Shown: positions 17,634 to 26,573 of the stretch, piece by piece
Position numbering within the stretch: the first letter of the stretch is position 1
How the letters are laid out: every line of letters starts with the position of its first letter
Assembly (NCBI GenBank): GCA_029250225.1
Contig: JAQWUY010000018.1
Coordinates: forward strand, 21,652-85,651
DNA: 64,000 bases
DNA from: Alphaproteobacteria bacterium
GTDB taxonomy: Bacteria > Pseudomonadota > Alphaproteobacteria > JAQWUY01
Direction: 5' to 3'
Notes under the pieces: model-generated
What the model saw: the letters and a program-made list of their open reading frames with translations, nothing else
What the model was told of the DNA's origin: nothing
Databases searched by the model: none
Program-made: the position numbers and the translations under genes

Positions 17634-17656
17634 TAGCTTTTCCGCGGATTAAGCTA
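17634..17656. promoter_or_regulatory. GC-rich dyad just upstream of the receptor promoter
   Basis: Arms TAGCTT (17634-17639) and AAGCTA (17651-17656) flank the 8-bp palindrome TCCGCGGA (17641-17648). The element stands out from the A/T-rich surroundings and ends about nine bases upstream of the -35 box. It could be a regulator-binding site. It lacks a T run, so a terminator for aroC is less likely. Confidence 0.4.
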
Positions 17657-17800
17657 TGTAAAAACACTTATAAATTCAACGAAAAATGAGTAAATACATA
17701 TTTTAATAAGTATTAACCATTAAGTATTGATTATTAGTTGTTTATTTGGTGTAATTTTTGAAATAATGGGAAATTTAAATATTTTAAATATATTAAGAAA

Positions 17801-18877
17801 TTATTTGTTATTCAACCCACGATTGCGTAATAAATGGTCAGCTAGAACTATAGCCATCATTGCCTCTCCGACTGGAACGGCACGAATACCAACGCAAGGA
17901 TCGTGGCGACCTTTTGTACTAATTGTAGTTTCTTTACCGGTTTTGGTTATTGATTTTTTAGGAGTTAATATTGAACTAGTTGGTTTTACTGCAAATCTTA
18001 CTACTATGTCTTGTCCTGTTGAAATTCCGCCTAATATTCCACCTGCATTATTTGATGTAAATACCTTGCCAGTACGAATTTCATCGGCATTTTGTTCACC
18101 TGTTAAAAAAGCACTTTCAAAGCCTGCACCAATTTCAACACCCTTTACCGCATTAATTGACATAAAAGCTTTTGCTAAATCAGCATCTAGTTTATCGTAT
18201 ACCGGCTCCCCTAAGCCAGCAGGAATGCCACTTGCGTGTATTTCTATGACTGCACCAACAGATGAGCCATTTTTACGAACATCTTTTAAATACTTATCCC
18301 ATTCAACAGCTGTTTTTTTTGATGGGCAAAAAAAGTCATTTTTTTCAACTTCATCCCAAGACCATTTATCATCGATTAGAGCAATTTCACCCATTTGAAC
18401 CATTGCTCCACGAATTTTTACATTTGAATCTAAAAATGTTTTTAATATTTTATTAGCAATGGCACCAACAGCAACACGACAAGCAGTTTCCCTTGCCGAA
18501 GAACGCCCACCGCCTCTTGGATCGCGAATTCCATATTTTTCCATATATGTAAAATCAGCGTGTCCTGGACGAAATGTTTTTTCAATTTCTGAATAATCTT
18601 TTGATCTTTGGTCTTTGTTTTCAATTATCATTGATAAAGGCGTGCCAGTAGTTTTTCCTTGGTAAACACCAGACATTATTTTTACAATATCATCTTCTTT
18701 GCGTTGTGTTGTATGTTTTGAATTACCTGGTTTGCGTTTATCAAGAAATGGTTGAATATCATCTTCGGATAATTTTATAAGGCTAGGAACACCATCAACA
18801 ACAACCCCGATGGCTAGACCATGTGATTCACCCCAAGATGTAAACCTGAATAAATCACCAAAAGAATTTCCCGCCAT
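17801..18877 (-). CDS. aroC: Chorismate synthase
   Basis: This is the last enzyme of the shikimate pathway, converting EPSP to chorismate with reduced FMN. Its 358 residues contain the family signatures: [54 protein letters not shown], and the C-terminal [24 protein letters not shown]. Length and order are normal. The start is 27 bases after the fabI stop on the same strand, and a fabI-aroC pair is common in alphaproteobacteria, so they are probably one operon. Confidence 0.98.
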   Translation of the reverse strand: MAGNSFGDLFRFTSWGESHGLAIGVVVDGVPSLIKLSEDDIQPFLDKRKPGNSKHTTQRKEDDIVKIMSGVYQGKTTGTPLSMIIENKDQRSKDYSEIEKTFRPGHADFTYMEKYGIRDPRGGGRSSARETACRVAVGAIANKILKTFLDSNVKIRGAMVQMGEIALIDDKWSWDEVEKNDFFCPSKKTAVEWDKYLKDVRKNGSSVGAVIEIHASGIPAGLGEPVYDKLDADLAKAFMSINAVKGVEIGAGFESAFLTGEQNADEIRTGKVFTSNNAGGILGGISTGQDIVVRFAVKPTSSILTPKKSITKTGKETTISTKGRHDPCVGIRAVPVGEAMMAIVLADHLLRNRGLNNK

Positions 18878-18904
18878 AACCTGTTAGTCCTTTAAAAATA
18901 TAAT

Positions 18905-19738
18905 TTATTTTTTATCAGCTATGGTTTGTAATACTTTTGCTAGTTCGCCGGCATTGTCCAATTTGGGCATACCAACCATATTATAACCACCATCAACATA
19001 ATGTAATTCACCGCTAACACCACTTGATAAATCACTTAATAGGTAAAGAGCAGATTTACCAATATCCCAAATATCCATATTACGACCTAGTGGAGCGCCT
19101 AATTCATTCCACCTTAACATTGTACGGAAATCACCGATGCCGGATGCAGCAAGTGTTCTAATTGGGCCTGCTGATAGTGAATTAACACGAATACCTTTAT
19201 CGCCCATATCAACAGCTAAATAACGAACCGAAGCTTCCAACGCAGCTTTTGCAACACCCATTACATTATAATTTGGAACATATTTTTCTGAACCCAGATA
19301 TGAAAGAGTAACAGCAGAACCGCCTTCGTTCATCATTTTATAAGCACGATTACAAACAGCGGTAAAACTAAAACAAGAAATATCCATAGTAGTAAGGAAA
19401 TTATCACGAGTTGTGTTTAAGTACTTGCCTTGTAATTCTTCTTTATTTGAAAATCCAATTGCGTGAACAAGGAAATCAATATTACCCATTTCGGATTCAA
19501 TCGCATCAAACGCCTTGTCTATACTTTCTTGGTTTGTCACATCACATTCTTGTATTGTTTTAACACAACCTAACTCATCAACTAATGGTTTAATTCGTTT
19601 CAACAAAGCATCACCTTGATATGTAAGAGCAATTTGTGCGCCCTGTTCAGCAAGAGTTTTTGCAATTCCCCACGCAATAGATTTATCATTCGCTAAACCC
19701 ATAACTACACCGCGCTTACCATTCATTAATCCAGTCAT
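18905..19738 (-). CDS. fabI: Enoyl-[acyl-carrier-protein] reductase FabI
   Basis: This enzyme carries out the NADH-dependent last reduction of each type II fatty acid elongation cycle. The 277-residue short-chain dehydrogenase-like protein has GLANDKSIAWGIAKTL at the nucleotide site, AIGFSNKEELQGKY, and the Y-x6-K active site in PNYNVMGVAKAALE. I chose the ATG at 19738 because AGGAG sits correctly upstream and homologues begin there; an in-frame start at 19795 would add 19 unrelated residues. It heads the fabI-aroC pair and is divergent from yggT. Confidence 0.97.
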   Translation of the reverse strand: MTGLMNGKRGVVMGLANDKSIAWGIAKTLAEQGAQIALTYQGDALLKRIKPLVDELGCVKTIQECDVTNQESIDKAFDAIESEMGNIDFLVHAIGFSNKEELQGKYLNTTRDNFLTTMDISCFSFTAVCNRAYKMMNEGGSAVTLSYLGSEKYVPNYNVMGVAKAALEASVRYLAVDMGDKGIRVNSLSAGPIRTLAASGIGDFRTMLRWNELGAPLGRNMDIWDIGKSALYLLSDLSSGVSGELHYVDGGYNMVGMPKLDNAGELAKVLQTIADKK

Positions 19739-19860
19739 TATTATGCTCCTATTATTTTGTATAGACTTAATCGTTAATATAAACAAAATAGACAAAAAAA
19801 TCTATGCTAATTTTTAATTTTTATGTTACAATAAATCATCGTCATACAAAGAGGTAAAAG

Positions 19861-20151
19861 ATGGTTTTAATATTTTCATTATTATTTTGGTTAATTGATT
19901 TATACACATATATAATATTTGCTTCTGTTATCATTTCTTGGTTACTAGCATTTGGTATTTTAAAAATGAGCAATAATATTATTTACAGAATTGTGATGGT
20001 TATCACAGGTTTAACGCAACCTATATTTGATGTTGTTAGGGCAGTTGTTCCAAGTTTGTTTGGTTTAGATTTTTCTCCGGTTATTATATTATTGGCATTA
20101 CAAGGAATAAAAATTGCTCTTATACAACTAGCTATAAGTATGATGTATTAA
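19861..20151 (+). CDS. YggT family membrane protein
   Basis: The 96-residue protein consists of a single YggT repeat: two or more hydrophobic helices with the conserved VIISWLLAFGI and GLTQPIFDVVRAVVPSLFGLDFSPVIILLALQGIK. In E. coli a double-length relative has been linked with osmotic tolerance, and in other bacteria with division or photosystem assembly; the role is unclear. AGAGGT precedes the start. It stands alone, divergent from fabI and followed after 47 bases by ilvE. Confidence 0.9.
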   Translation: MVLIFSLLFWLIDLYTYIIFASVIISWLLAFGILKMSNNIIYRIVMVITGLTQPIFDVVRAVVPSLFGLDFSPVIILLALQGIKIALIQLAISMMY

Positions 20152-20198
20152 ATAAAAAATCATAAATTCACATAATAAAAAATAAATAAAGGGGGAAT

Positions 20199-21059
20199 AT
20201 GGATAATCGTGATGGTTACATTTGGGTAAATGGGGAAATGGTAAACTGGCGCGATGCAAAGGTGCATCCTCTAACGCACGGTTTACATTATGCATCTTCT
20301 GTTTTCGAAGGCGAGCGAGCATACAACGGTAAAATATTTAAATCAAAAGAACACTCTCAACGATTACTTGATAGTGCAAAAATACTTGATTTTGATATAC
20401 CTTATTCTATTGATGAACTAGAAAAAGCAAAATACGAAGTAATGAAGGCTAATAATTTAAAAAATTGCTACATTCGTCCATTTGCGTTCTTAGGCTGTGA
20501 AATGGGTCTGCAAGGCACAGGAGTTCCTGTAAATACAGTTATAAGTGCTTGGGAATGGGGTGCTTATTTCGGTGGAGATAAAATGAAAGGTCTAAACTTC
20601 AATATTGCAGAATATCGTCGCCCTGACCCTAAAACTGCACCAAGCAAGGCCAAAGCTGCGGGTCTATATATGATTTGCACAATATCTAAGAACAAGGCCA
20701 CATCCGAAGGATATGATGATTCATTAATGCTTGATTATCGTGGTTACATATCAGAAGCAACCGCTGCAAATATATTCTTTTTTATGAAAGATGGAAAATT
20801 ACATACACCAAAACCTGATTGTTTCCTTAATGGTATTACAAGACAAACTGTAATTCAACTAGCAAAAAAGGTCGGCATAGATGTAGTAGAACGCCACATT
20901 GAATTAGATGAATTAAAAAATGTTGTTGAGTGTTTCGTAACAGGAACAGCAGCCGAGGTAATGCCGGTAAGACAAATTGACAATAAATATAAATTCACAC
21001 CAGGAAAATTATGTGAAAAAATGATTAATGAATATGATAAAGCGGTTGGGAAAATATAA
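20199..21059 (+). CDS. ilvE: Branched-chain amino acid aminotransferase
   Basis: This fold-IV PLP enzyme transfers amino groups between leucine, isoleucine or valine and 2-oxoglutarate. The 286-residue protein shows HPLTHGLHYASSVFEGERAY at the start of the fold, IRPFAFLG, the probable PLP lysine K152 in SKAKAAGLYM, the phosphate-contacting Glu in GYISEATAANIF, and ITRQTVIQLAKKVG with VTGTAAEVMPV. GGGGG precedes the ATG. Its stop codon shares its last A with the start of the next small gene (TAATG), so the two are translationally coupled. Confidence 0.95.
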   Translation: MDNRDGYIWVNGEMVNWRDAKVHPLTHGLHYASSVFEGERAYNGKIFKSKEHSQRLLDSAKILDFDIPYSIDELEKAKYEVMKANNLKNCYIRPFAFLGCEMGLQGTGVPVNTVISAWEWGAYFGGDKMKGLNFNIAEYRRPDPKTAPSKAKAAGLYMICTISKNKATSEGYDDSLMLDYRGYISEATAANIFFFMKDGKLHTPKPDCFLNGITRQTVIQLAKKVGIDVVERHIELDELKNVVECFVTGTAAEVMPVRQIDNKYKFTPGKLCEKMINEYDKAVGKI

Positions 21060-21229
21060 TGGTAGCCAAAGCAATAGTCCTTATTTTTATAATATTAATA
21101 ATAATTTTAGCATTTAAAAAATTAGTAGAACCAAAAACAAATTCACATAAAAAAGATGATGATATTGTTGATCTAGAAAAAGATAAAGACGGTAAATATT
21201 CAGCAAAAGACAAAAAAAATAAGAAATAA
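21059..21229 (+). CDS. Small membrane-anchored, lysine-rich protein coupled to ilvE
   Basis: This 56-residue protein starts in the TAATG overlap with the ilvE stop. Residues about 4-19 form one very hydrophobic helix (AIVLIFIILIIILAF), and the remainder is highly charged, with runs of Asp and Lys (KKDDDIVDLEKDKDGKYSAKDKKNKK). No family is recognised. The start-stop overlap, the clean helix-plus-charged-tail design and the stop just before the convergent ygjP-like gene support a real gene. It is probably a single-pass inner membrane protein with a cytoplasmic tail. Confidence 0.65.
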   Translation: MVAKAIVLIFIILIIILAFKKLVEPKTNSHKKDDDIVDLEKDKDGKYSAKDKKNKK

Positions 21230-21240
21230 CTATTATACGA

Positions 21241-21960
21241 TTAATATTTAGTAGTATATAATTTTAAAGTATCTTCGTGTTTTTTGTAATCAGGCATAAC
21301 AAGTGCGACAGCATCCCAAAATGGTTTTTGATGGTGTGGGTGTTTTTGATGGCATAATTCGTGAACTATAACATAATCAATGCAATCAAGAGGCGTTTTA
21401 ATAAGGGCAATATTTAAATTCATATTACCATTATTTGACATTGATCCCCAACGGGTTTTCATTTGTTTAATAACCAATTGTGTTTTTTCACTTGCACCAT
21501 CAACCTTTGGTATCCAGTAATTCATTCTTTCGAAAAATACCTTCCTAGCTTGTTTTCTATAAAATGATTTAATTGATAGCTCCATATCTATTTCATTTTT
21601 ACCTAATACATAAAACATATTGTCTTCTATGATAACATCTGTGCTTTGTTCATTTTTTCGTATTATGTTGTAACTATCACCTAAATATTTTACTAATCCT
21701 TTTTTTCTTAAATTATTTCCCGAATTTAAGTTACGATTTTTTTGTAAATCTATCTTGTTCATTATCCAAACAATATTATCATCAGCAATCTTTTTTAGAG
21801 TTTTTTTAAGAGCATATTTTGTACTATATATTGTTATGTCACAATCTTGACTAATAGATATAGAAATATTTTTTCTAGTCGTTCTTTTAACAATACAATC
21901 ATATGTATTATCATTATGTTGTATCGTAATAATCTCTGATTGTTGTGTATTTTTAAACAT
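21241..21960 (-). CDS. YgjP-like M48-type metal-dependent hydrolase (DUF45)
   Basis: The 239-residue protein of the YgjP/WLM family carries the zinc site HELCH at residues 200-204 followed by HPHHQKPFWDAV, the third ligand region of this family. The conserved core before it is MKTRWGSMSNNGNMNLNIALIKTP. Members are thought to be intracellular zinc peptidases or hydrolases with unknown substrate. It lies alone between the convergent ilvE operon and ferritin, with short flanks. Confidence 0.88.
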   Translation of the reverse strand: MFKNTQQSEIITIQHNDNTYDCIVKRTTRKNISISISQDCDITIYSTKYALKKTLKKIADDNIVWIMNKIDLQKNRNLNSGNNLRKKGLVKYLGDSYNIIRKNEQSTDVIIEDNMFYVLGKNEIDMELSIKSFYRKQARKVFFERMNYWIPKVDGASEKTQLVIKQMKTRWGSMSNNGNMNLNIALIKTPLDCIDYVIVHELCHQKHPHHQKPFWDAVALVMPDYKKHEDTLKLYTTKY

Positions 21961-22042
21961 AAAAGGATAATACCATATTATATAAAGTAAAAAACCAATA
22001 AAACCGAGCTTTTATTCATTATTTTTTTTGATTGCTTTAATT

Positions 22043-22534
22043 TCAAGCTTTTGAACCAACGAATTCATCAATCATATATACACCTTGACCTTGTGTACCG
22101 ATAATTTTTATTTTACCAACTATCTCTACTGCCAAAGCTTCTTCTTCTCTTTGTTCATCAATGAACCATTGCAAGAATGAAAAAGTTGTTAGATCTTTTT
22201 GTTCCCAAACTTCGTGTGTAATTTTATGAATTGAATCGGTAACATCTTTCTCTTCTTTATAAACAATGTCAAATAATTCTTTCACATCTTTATAATTTGT
22301 TTTAGGAGAAGGAATTTCACCAAGTTTTGGTTGCCTAGAACGCTCTAAAATATAGTCAAATATTTTACGCATATGTTCTTTTTCTTCTTCTGCGTGTTTA
22401 TAAAGAAATTTTGCACAACCAGTTAGATCCTGATCTTCCGCCCAAGCACCCATTTGTAAATAAGTATTTGAAGCTTGAAATTCACGGTTCATTTGTTTGT
22501 TTAATAGATCATATACTTTTTTATCTAATCTCAT
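22043..22534 (-). CDS. ftnA: Bacterial non-heme ferritin
   Basis: This iron-storage protein forms a 24-subunit cage. The 163-residue four-helix protein shows the ferroxidase ligands in order: a Glu in the first helix near FQASNTYLQMGAWAED, HAEEEKEHMRKIFDYI with the paired Glu and His, and the later Glu residues in WFIDEQREEEALAVEIVGKI. There is no heme-ligand Met as in bacterioferritin. The gene ends with TGA, one of the genes showing that UGA is a stop here. It is monocistronic, and an inverted repeat lies upstream at 22558-22577. Confidence 0.95.
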   Translation of the reverse strand: MRLDKKVYDLLNKQMNREFQASNTYLQMGAWAEDQDLTGCAKFLYKHAEEEKEHMRKIFDYILERSRQPKLGEIPSPKTNYKDVKELFDIVYKEEKDVTDSIHKITHEVWEQKDLTTFSFLQWFIDEQREEEALAVEIVGKIKIIGTQGQGVYMIDEFVGSKA

Positions 22535-22557
22535 TCTTATTACCCCCTTATATTCGA

Positions 22558-22577
22558 TATACTATAATTACAGTATA
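22558..22577. promoter_or_regulatory. Inverted repeat upstream of ferritin
   Basis: The arms TATACT and AGTATA are eight bases apart, in the region expected for the ferritin promoter, about 25-45 bases from the ATG. An iron-responsive regulator could bind here, but I cannot match it to a known Fur, Irr or RirA box. Confidence 0.3.
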
Positions 22578-22669
22578 ACATTAAAAAGATAATATTGCCG
22601 TTAAAAAAATTACTGTAAAAACAATTACTTATGATAAAAAAGAACTAATATTAGATGATTTAAGAGATT

Positions 22670-23476
22670 TTAATAAGAATTTAGTAACTGAAATATATCA
22701 TCTTGTAATTCATTATTAGAAGCAATAATCCATTTTGATTGTTGTTCGTTTCCTTCACACTTGTAAGTGCGATTTTTTTCGTCAAACACAAATCCGCCAG
22801 CTTCACGAATCATCAAAATTCCACCTTCAATATCCCAAGGATTAAGTCCATATTCGAAGAATCCCTCGTAACGACCTGATGCCACATATGCTAAATCTAG
22901 GGTTGCCGCACCAAATCTGCGTACACCGGCAGTTTTTGCCATTACACGAGATAATCTTTTTAAATATTCTTCGTGTTTATTTTCATTAATGCCTAGGAAA
23001 GGAATTCCAGTCGCTAATACGGATTCTGATAATTTTTTTCTTGCTGAAACTCTTAGTCTTTGATTATTTAAGTATGCTCCGCTACCTTTTTCTGCATAAA
23101 ACAATTCATCTTTTATTGGATCGTATGTAACACATAATTGAGTTTCACCCATATACTGATATGAGATATGAATTGCCCAATGTGGTAATCCGTGCAAGAA
23201 ATTTGTTGTGCCATCTAACGGATCAACTACAAATCGGTGTGGACTATCAATATTATTAGAACCGCTTTCTTCGCCTAAAAAAGCATAGTCAGGGCGTGCA
23301 TACATTAAATCATTTTTTATTATTTCTTCACTGCGTTTATCGGAAATTGAAACAAAATCAGCAGGCCCTTTTTTTGAAACCTGTAATTGATTAACTTCTG
23401 AAAAATCTCTTAGCAATGACTTTCCCGCCTTAATAGCAGTTTTTTGCATAATAGATAGGGTTGGATTAATACTCAT
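22670..23476 (-). CDS. suhB: Inositol monophosphatase family protein (SuhB-like)
   Basis: The 268-residue magnesium-dependent sugar phosphatase has the three metal-binding signatures FLGEESG, VDPLDGTTNFLHG and NPWDIEGGILMIREAGG in order. In E. coli SuhB both hydrolyses inositol-1-phosphate and acts in rRNA transcription antitermination; which applies here is unknown. Its start overlaps the stop of efp (TAATG), so it is coupled to that gene. The run hflK-hflC-thiE-like downstream of efp-suhB on the same strand is a typical alphaproteobacterial neighbourhood. Confidence 0.93.
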   Translation of the reverse strand: MSINPTLSIMQKTAIKAGKSLLRDFSEVNQLQVSKKGPADFVSISDKRSEEIIKNDLMYARPDYAFLGEESGSNNIDSPHRFVVDPLDGTTNFLHGLPHWAIHISYQYMGETQLCVTYDPIKDELFYAEKGSGAYLNNQRLRVSARKKLSESVLATGIPFLGINENKHEEYLKRLSRVMAKTAGVRRFGAATLDLAYVASGRYEGFFEYGLNPWDIEGGILMIREAGGFVFDEKNRTYKCEGNEQQSKWIIASNNELQDDIFQLLNSY

Positions 23477-24045
23477 TAGTCTTTTGCTCTTTCCATATAT
23501 TCACCAGTTGTAGTATTTACAATAACCTTTGTTCCTGCTTCAATATGTGGAGGAACTAAAATAGAAACTCCATTTTCCAACTTAGCTGGTTTATATGATG
23601 AAGATGCTGTTTGTCCTTTTACAACTGCATCTGCTTCAACTATTTCCATTGTAACTCTTTCAGGGATTTTAACACCTATAACTTCGTCTTCGTAAAATTC
23701 AATTTCAACTTCCATACCATCTTGCAAATATACAACAGTTTCTTCCCCTACTACATCTGTGCTAAGAGGAATTTGTTCGAAGTTTTCTGAATTCATAAAG
23801 GTATGTTCATCAGCATCAGAAAATAAAAATGTGTGTGATATTTGTTCAAGACGAACTTTTTCAACTTTTTCATCAGAACGAAATCTTTCATTTAATTTTT
23901 GTCCTGTACGAATTTCTTTTAATTCTGCCTGTGCAAAAGCACCGCCTTTACCTGGTTTTACATGTTGTACTTTTACTGCACGATATAAACCACCGTTATA
24001 TTCAATTAATGTACCGGGTGTTATTTCATTACCATTAATTTTCAT
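23476..24045 (-). CDS. efp: Translation elongation factor P
   Basis: EF-P relieves ribosomes stalled at consecutive prolines. At 189 residues it has the normal three beta-barrel layout: the KOW-like N-domain, a central OB domain and the C-terminal OB domain ending IVNTTTGEYMERA. The lysine that is modified in many bacteria is K33 in HVKPGKGGAF. No epmA or epmB homologue is present in this window, so its modification cannot be judged. Its stop overlaps the suhB start. Confidence 0.97.
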   Translation of the reverse strand: MKINGNEITPGTLIEYNGGLYRAVKVQHVKPGKGGAFAQAELKEIRTGQKLNERFRSDEKVEKVRLEQISHTFLFSDADEHTFMNSENFEQIPLSTDVVGEETVVYLQDGMEVEIEFYEDEVIGVKIPERVTMEIVEADAVVKGQTASSSYKPAKLENGVSILVPPHIEAGTKVIVNTTTGEYMERAKD

Positions 24046-24093
24046 AGTTATTCCTCAAAAATATTTTTTATAGTAATTGGCTTTATACATTTT

Positions 24094-24540
24094 TTAATCA
24101 TCAGTTGCAAGCATAATAAAATCAGCATTTGTTTGTTTATTAACAGCACAATTTAATACAACTGGCAATTCGATCATTTCAACCCACCAATCGATTAATT
24201 CATTATCTCTATCATCGAAAACTATAAAATCTGCACCTGCATCACCATAATTTAATCCATCGTGCTTAGATGAAGCGCAATTAACCCCAATTGAAAAATT
24301 AGGATATTTGTTGCGAATTTCTTTAAATTTCTTTAATGATATTTTTTCGCTAAAATATATCCCATCAATATCATAATCTTTAACTTGTGAAATATCATCA
24401 GCAATTAAAACTGCTGTGTCTGTATTATGACATTTTTCAATATGATGTTTTAAAATGTTATAATTACTACAAATAACCGCTGGTACATTTTTTGTATCCA
24501 GCGGTTTTTCATCATTTATATAATATATAGTTTCTACCAT
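24094..24540 (-). CDS. Degenerate thiamine-phosphate synthase-like protein
   Basis: The 148-residue protein recalls a shortened ThiE barrel: IDGIYF in place of the usual DGVHLGQ, then IGVNCASSKHDGLNYGDAGADFIVFD where ThiE has IGVSTHS...GADYIGFGP. The C-terminal phosphate-binding GGI-type motif and much of the N-terminal part are missing. It starts three bases after... in transcription order the hflC stop, at 24544, and is followed by efp on the same strand, the place where alphaproteobacteria often keep a ThiE-like gene. I infer a non-catalytic or reduced relative, and the function is unknown. Confidence 0.6.
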   Translation of the reverse strand: MVETIYYINDEKPLDTKNVPAVICSNYNILKHHIEKCHNTDTAVLIADDISQVKDYDIDGIYFSEKISLKKFKEIRNKYPNFSIGVNCASSKHDGLNYGDAGADFIVFDDRDNELIDWWVEMIELPVVLNCAVNKQTNADFIMLATDD

Positions 24541-24543
24541 ACA

Positions 24544-25404
24544 CTACTTACTTCTTTTTAAGTATTTAAAGAACTCATTATCTGGGCTAATTACGATAGT
24601 TGTTTCTCCTTTACCGATTAAACCTTTGCGTAAATTTTGCATAGATTTATAAAATTCAAAAAATCTAACATCTTTACCATAGGCCTTAGCTAATACCCCA
24701 TTTTTTTCAGCATCACCCTCACCTCGTAATATTTCAGCTCTGCGTTCAGCATCTGCAAGTATTACAGTGGTGTCAAAATCAGCTTTTGCACGGATTTTTT
24801 GTGCCATTTCGCTACCTTCGGCACGAGCTTCACGCGCTTCTCTTTCACGCTCAGTACGCATTCTATCATAAACAGACTGAGCCGTAGTACTTGGTAAATT
24901 AGTTCGACCAATTCTTACATCAATTACTTTAATACCTAATGAAATAGCCTGAACTTTAATTTCATTAGCAATTTTTGCCATTGAATCAGAGCGTTTATCA
25001 GATAATAATTCAGCCAAAGATACATTTGCAATAACACGACGCACACCTGCATTTAATGATTTACCAAATACATCTCGTAAATTTTGTTCGCGTTTAACCC
25101 TTTGATAAAATTTCAAAGGATCAACAATTTGATATCTAGCAAAGGCATCAATATTAATTCTTTTTTTATCTTTTAACAAAACTTCAAATTCTGGTGGGTC
25201 AAGATCAAGTGTTCGGTTATCATACCTAACAACATTTTGAATAAATGGTAACTTCAAATTAAGTCCTGCTTCTTTAATAACACGCTTAGGGTCACCAAAT
25301 TGTAAAATAATAGCTTGTTCAGTCTGATTAACTGTAAAAAATACATTGTACCCTAAGAACAACAATGCCAATAATACACCTGGAATATAGGATAATTTAT
25401 TCAT
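24544..25404 (-). CDS. hflC: Protease modulator HflC
   Basis: HflC is a membrane-bound SPFH/prohibitin-family protein that forms, with HflK, a periplasm-facing ring around FtsH protease. The 286-residue protein has a single N-terminal membrane helix (about residues 5-25), a band-7 domain with LKLPFIQNVVRYDNRTLDLDPPEFEVLLKDKKRINIDAFARYQI, and a coiled-coil rich in Arg, Glu and Ala (REREAREARAEGSE). I start at 25404 because homologues start MNKL-like and AAAGGG lies upstream; one base separates it from the hflK stop. An in-frame start inside hflK at 25431 is less likely. Confidence 0.93.
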   Translation of the reverse strand: MNKLSYIPGVLLALLFLGYNVFFTVNQTEQAIILQFGDPKRVIKEAGLNLKLPFIQNVVRYDNRTLDLDPPEFEVLLKDKKRINIDAFARYQIVDPLKFYQRVKREQNLRDVFGKSLNAGVRRVIANVSLAELLSDKRSDSMAKIANEIKVQAISLGIKVIDVRIGRTNLPSTTAQSVYDRMRTEREREAREARAEGSEMAQKIRAKADFDTTVILADAERRAEILRGEGDAEKNGVLAKAYGKDVRFFEFYKSMQNLRKGLIGKGETTIVISPDNEFFKYLKRSK

Positions 25405-25405
25405 T

Positions 25406-26452
25406 TTATTGCCCTTTCTTTCGATTTGCATCTGGTAATTTTATATAAGGTAATACACCTGATGCATTTTTATCTAGGATTACTTTATTTGTTTCGCCGT
25501 AAATTTCAGCTAGTGTATCAAGATAAATTCTTTTTTTAATTACACTAGGAGATTTTCTATATTCTTTATAAACTTTTAAAAATCTTTCAGCTTCACCTTT
25601 TGATTCTTGAATAGCTTTTTCTTTAAAACCTTCTGCATCACGAACAACAGTTTCCGCTTTACCTCTTGCTTCTGGTACAACAGTATTTGCATATGCCTCA
25701 GCCTCGTTTCGTAAACGGTCACGGTCTTGTCTTGCCCTTTGTACATCATTAAATGCATCAATAACTTCCAAAGGTGGATCAGATTTTTGTAATTCAACTT
25801 GCTCAATATCAATACCAGCTCCGTATGAATCTAGTATTTCTTGTAATAGTATTTTTGTGCGAGTTTCAATATCTTCACGCCCGATAGTTACTGCATTGTC
25901 AAAACTAGTTTGCCCTACAACTTCACGCATTGCTGATTCAGCCGCAATTTTAACTGTTTGTTCAGGATCGCGGATATTAAATAAATATTTTATAGTATCT
26001 TTAATTCGCCAAAATACTGTGAAATCTGTATCAACTATATTTTGATCACTTGTTAGTATTAAACTTTCAGGAGGTACATCAACAATATTATTTACATCAA
26101 TTTCATTACCGCCAAAACGCTGTTCTCTTGGACGATAACCAATATCAACACGACGGACTTTTTGCACATAAGGAACAATTGTTCTGCCGATTGGGTAAGG
26201 GTAATTATATTGTAATCCTGGTTGTGTTACATCATTTAATTTACCAAACACTAATTCAACACCTTCTTGTCCAGGATTAACGCGGTACAAACCAGTAGCC
26301 AGCCATATTACAGCTAGTATTCCAAAACCAAATAAAATCTTTCTGTTATCTAACTCAAAATTATTAAAATCTATTTCTATATTTTGCTTTTTTCGGTTAT
26401 TGGGCTGTTTTGGTGTTTCATTTCCACCCCAACCGCTATTAAAGTTACTCAT
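25406..26452 (-). CDS. hflK: Protease modulator HflK
   Basis: HflK is the partner of HflC in the FtsH-regulating complex. The 348-residue protein has a Gly/Asn/Pro-rich cytoplasmic N-terminus (SGWGGNETPKQPNN), a membrane helix at about 37-57, an SPFH domain with NPGQEGVELVFGK, and an alanine/glutamate/arginine coiled coil (FNDVQRARQDRDRLRNEAEAYAN). AGGAATT precedes the ATG, and a good promoter is at 26490-26518. It heads the run hflK-hflC-thiE-like-efp-suhB. Confidence 0.95.
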   Translation of the reverse strand: MSNFNSGWGGNETPKQPNNRKKQNIEIDFNNFELDNRKILFGFGILAVIWLATGLYRVNPGQEGVELVFGKLNDVTQPGLQYNYPYPIGRTIVPYVQKVRRVDIGYRPREQRFGGNEIDVNNIVDVPPESLILTSDQNIVDTDFTVFWRIKDTIKYLFNIRDPEQTVKIAAESAMREVVGQTSFDNAVTIGREDIETRTKILLQEILDSYGAGIDIEQVELQKSDPPLEVIDAFNDVQRARQDRDRLRNEAEAYANTVVPEARGKAETVVRDAEGFKEKAIQESKGEAERFLKVYKEYRKSPSVIKKRIYLDTLAEIYGETNKVILDKNASGVLPYIKLPDANRKKGQ

Positions 26453-26489
26453 TTTTAATTCCTATTATTAAGATTTTATAAACATTTAC

Positions 26490-26518
26490 AATATAATCTA
26501 TTATATTTATCGAGTCAA
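26490..26518 (-). promoter_or_regulatory. Promoter for hflK-hflC
   Basis: On the minus strand, TTGACT (26513-26518) and TATATT (26490-26495) are 17 bases apart, about 40 bases upstream of the hflK ATG. Confidence 0.65.
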
Positions 26519-26573
26519 AGAATATTACCATTGTGACTAACCGAATAAACTGACTTTAATTATTTGAATTTTT

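Noticed and set aside
17727..18398. Plus-strand reading frame opposite aroC as a gene
   Set aside because: It is the antisense shadow of aroC and has no family features or RBS. Similar shadows opposite putA (5451-5801), folD (14299-14793) and others were dropped for the same reason.
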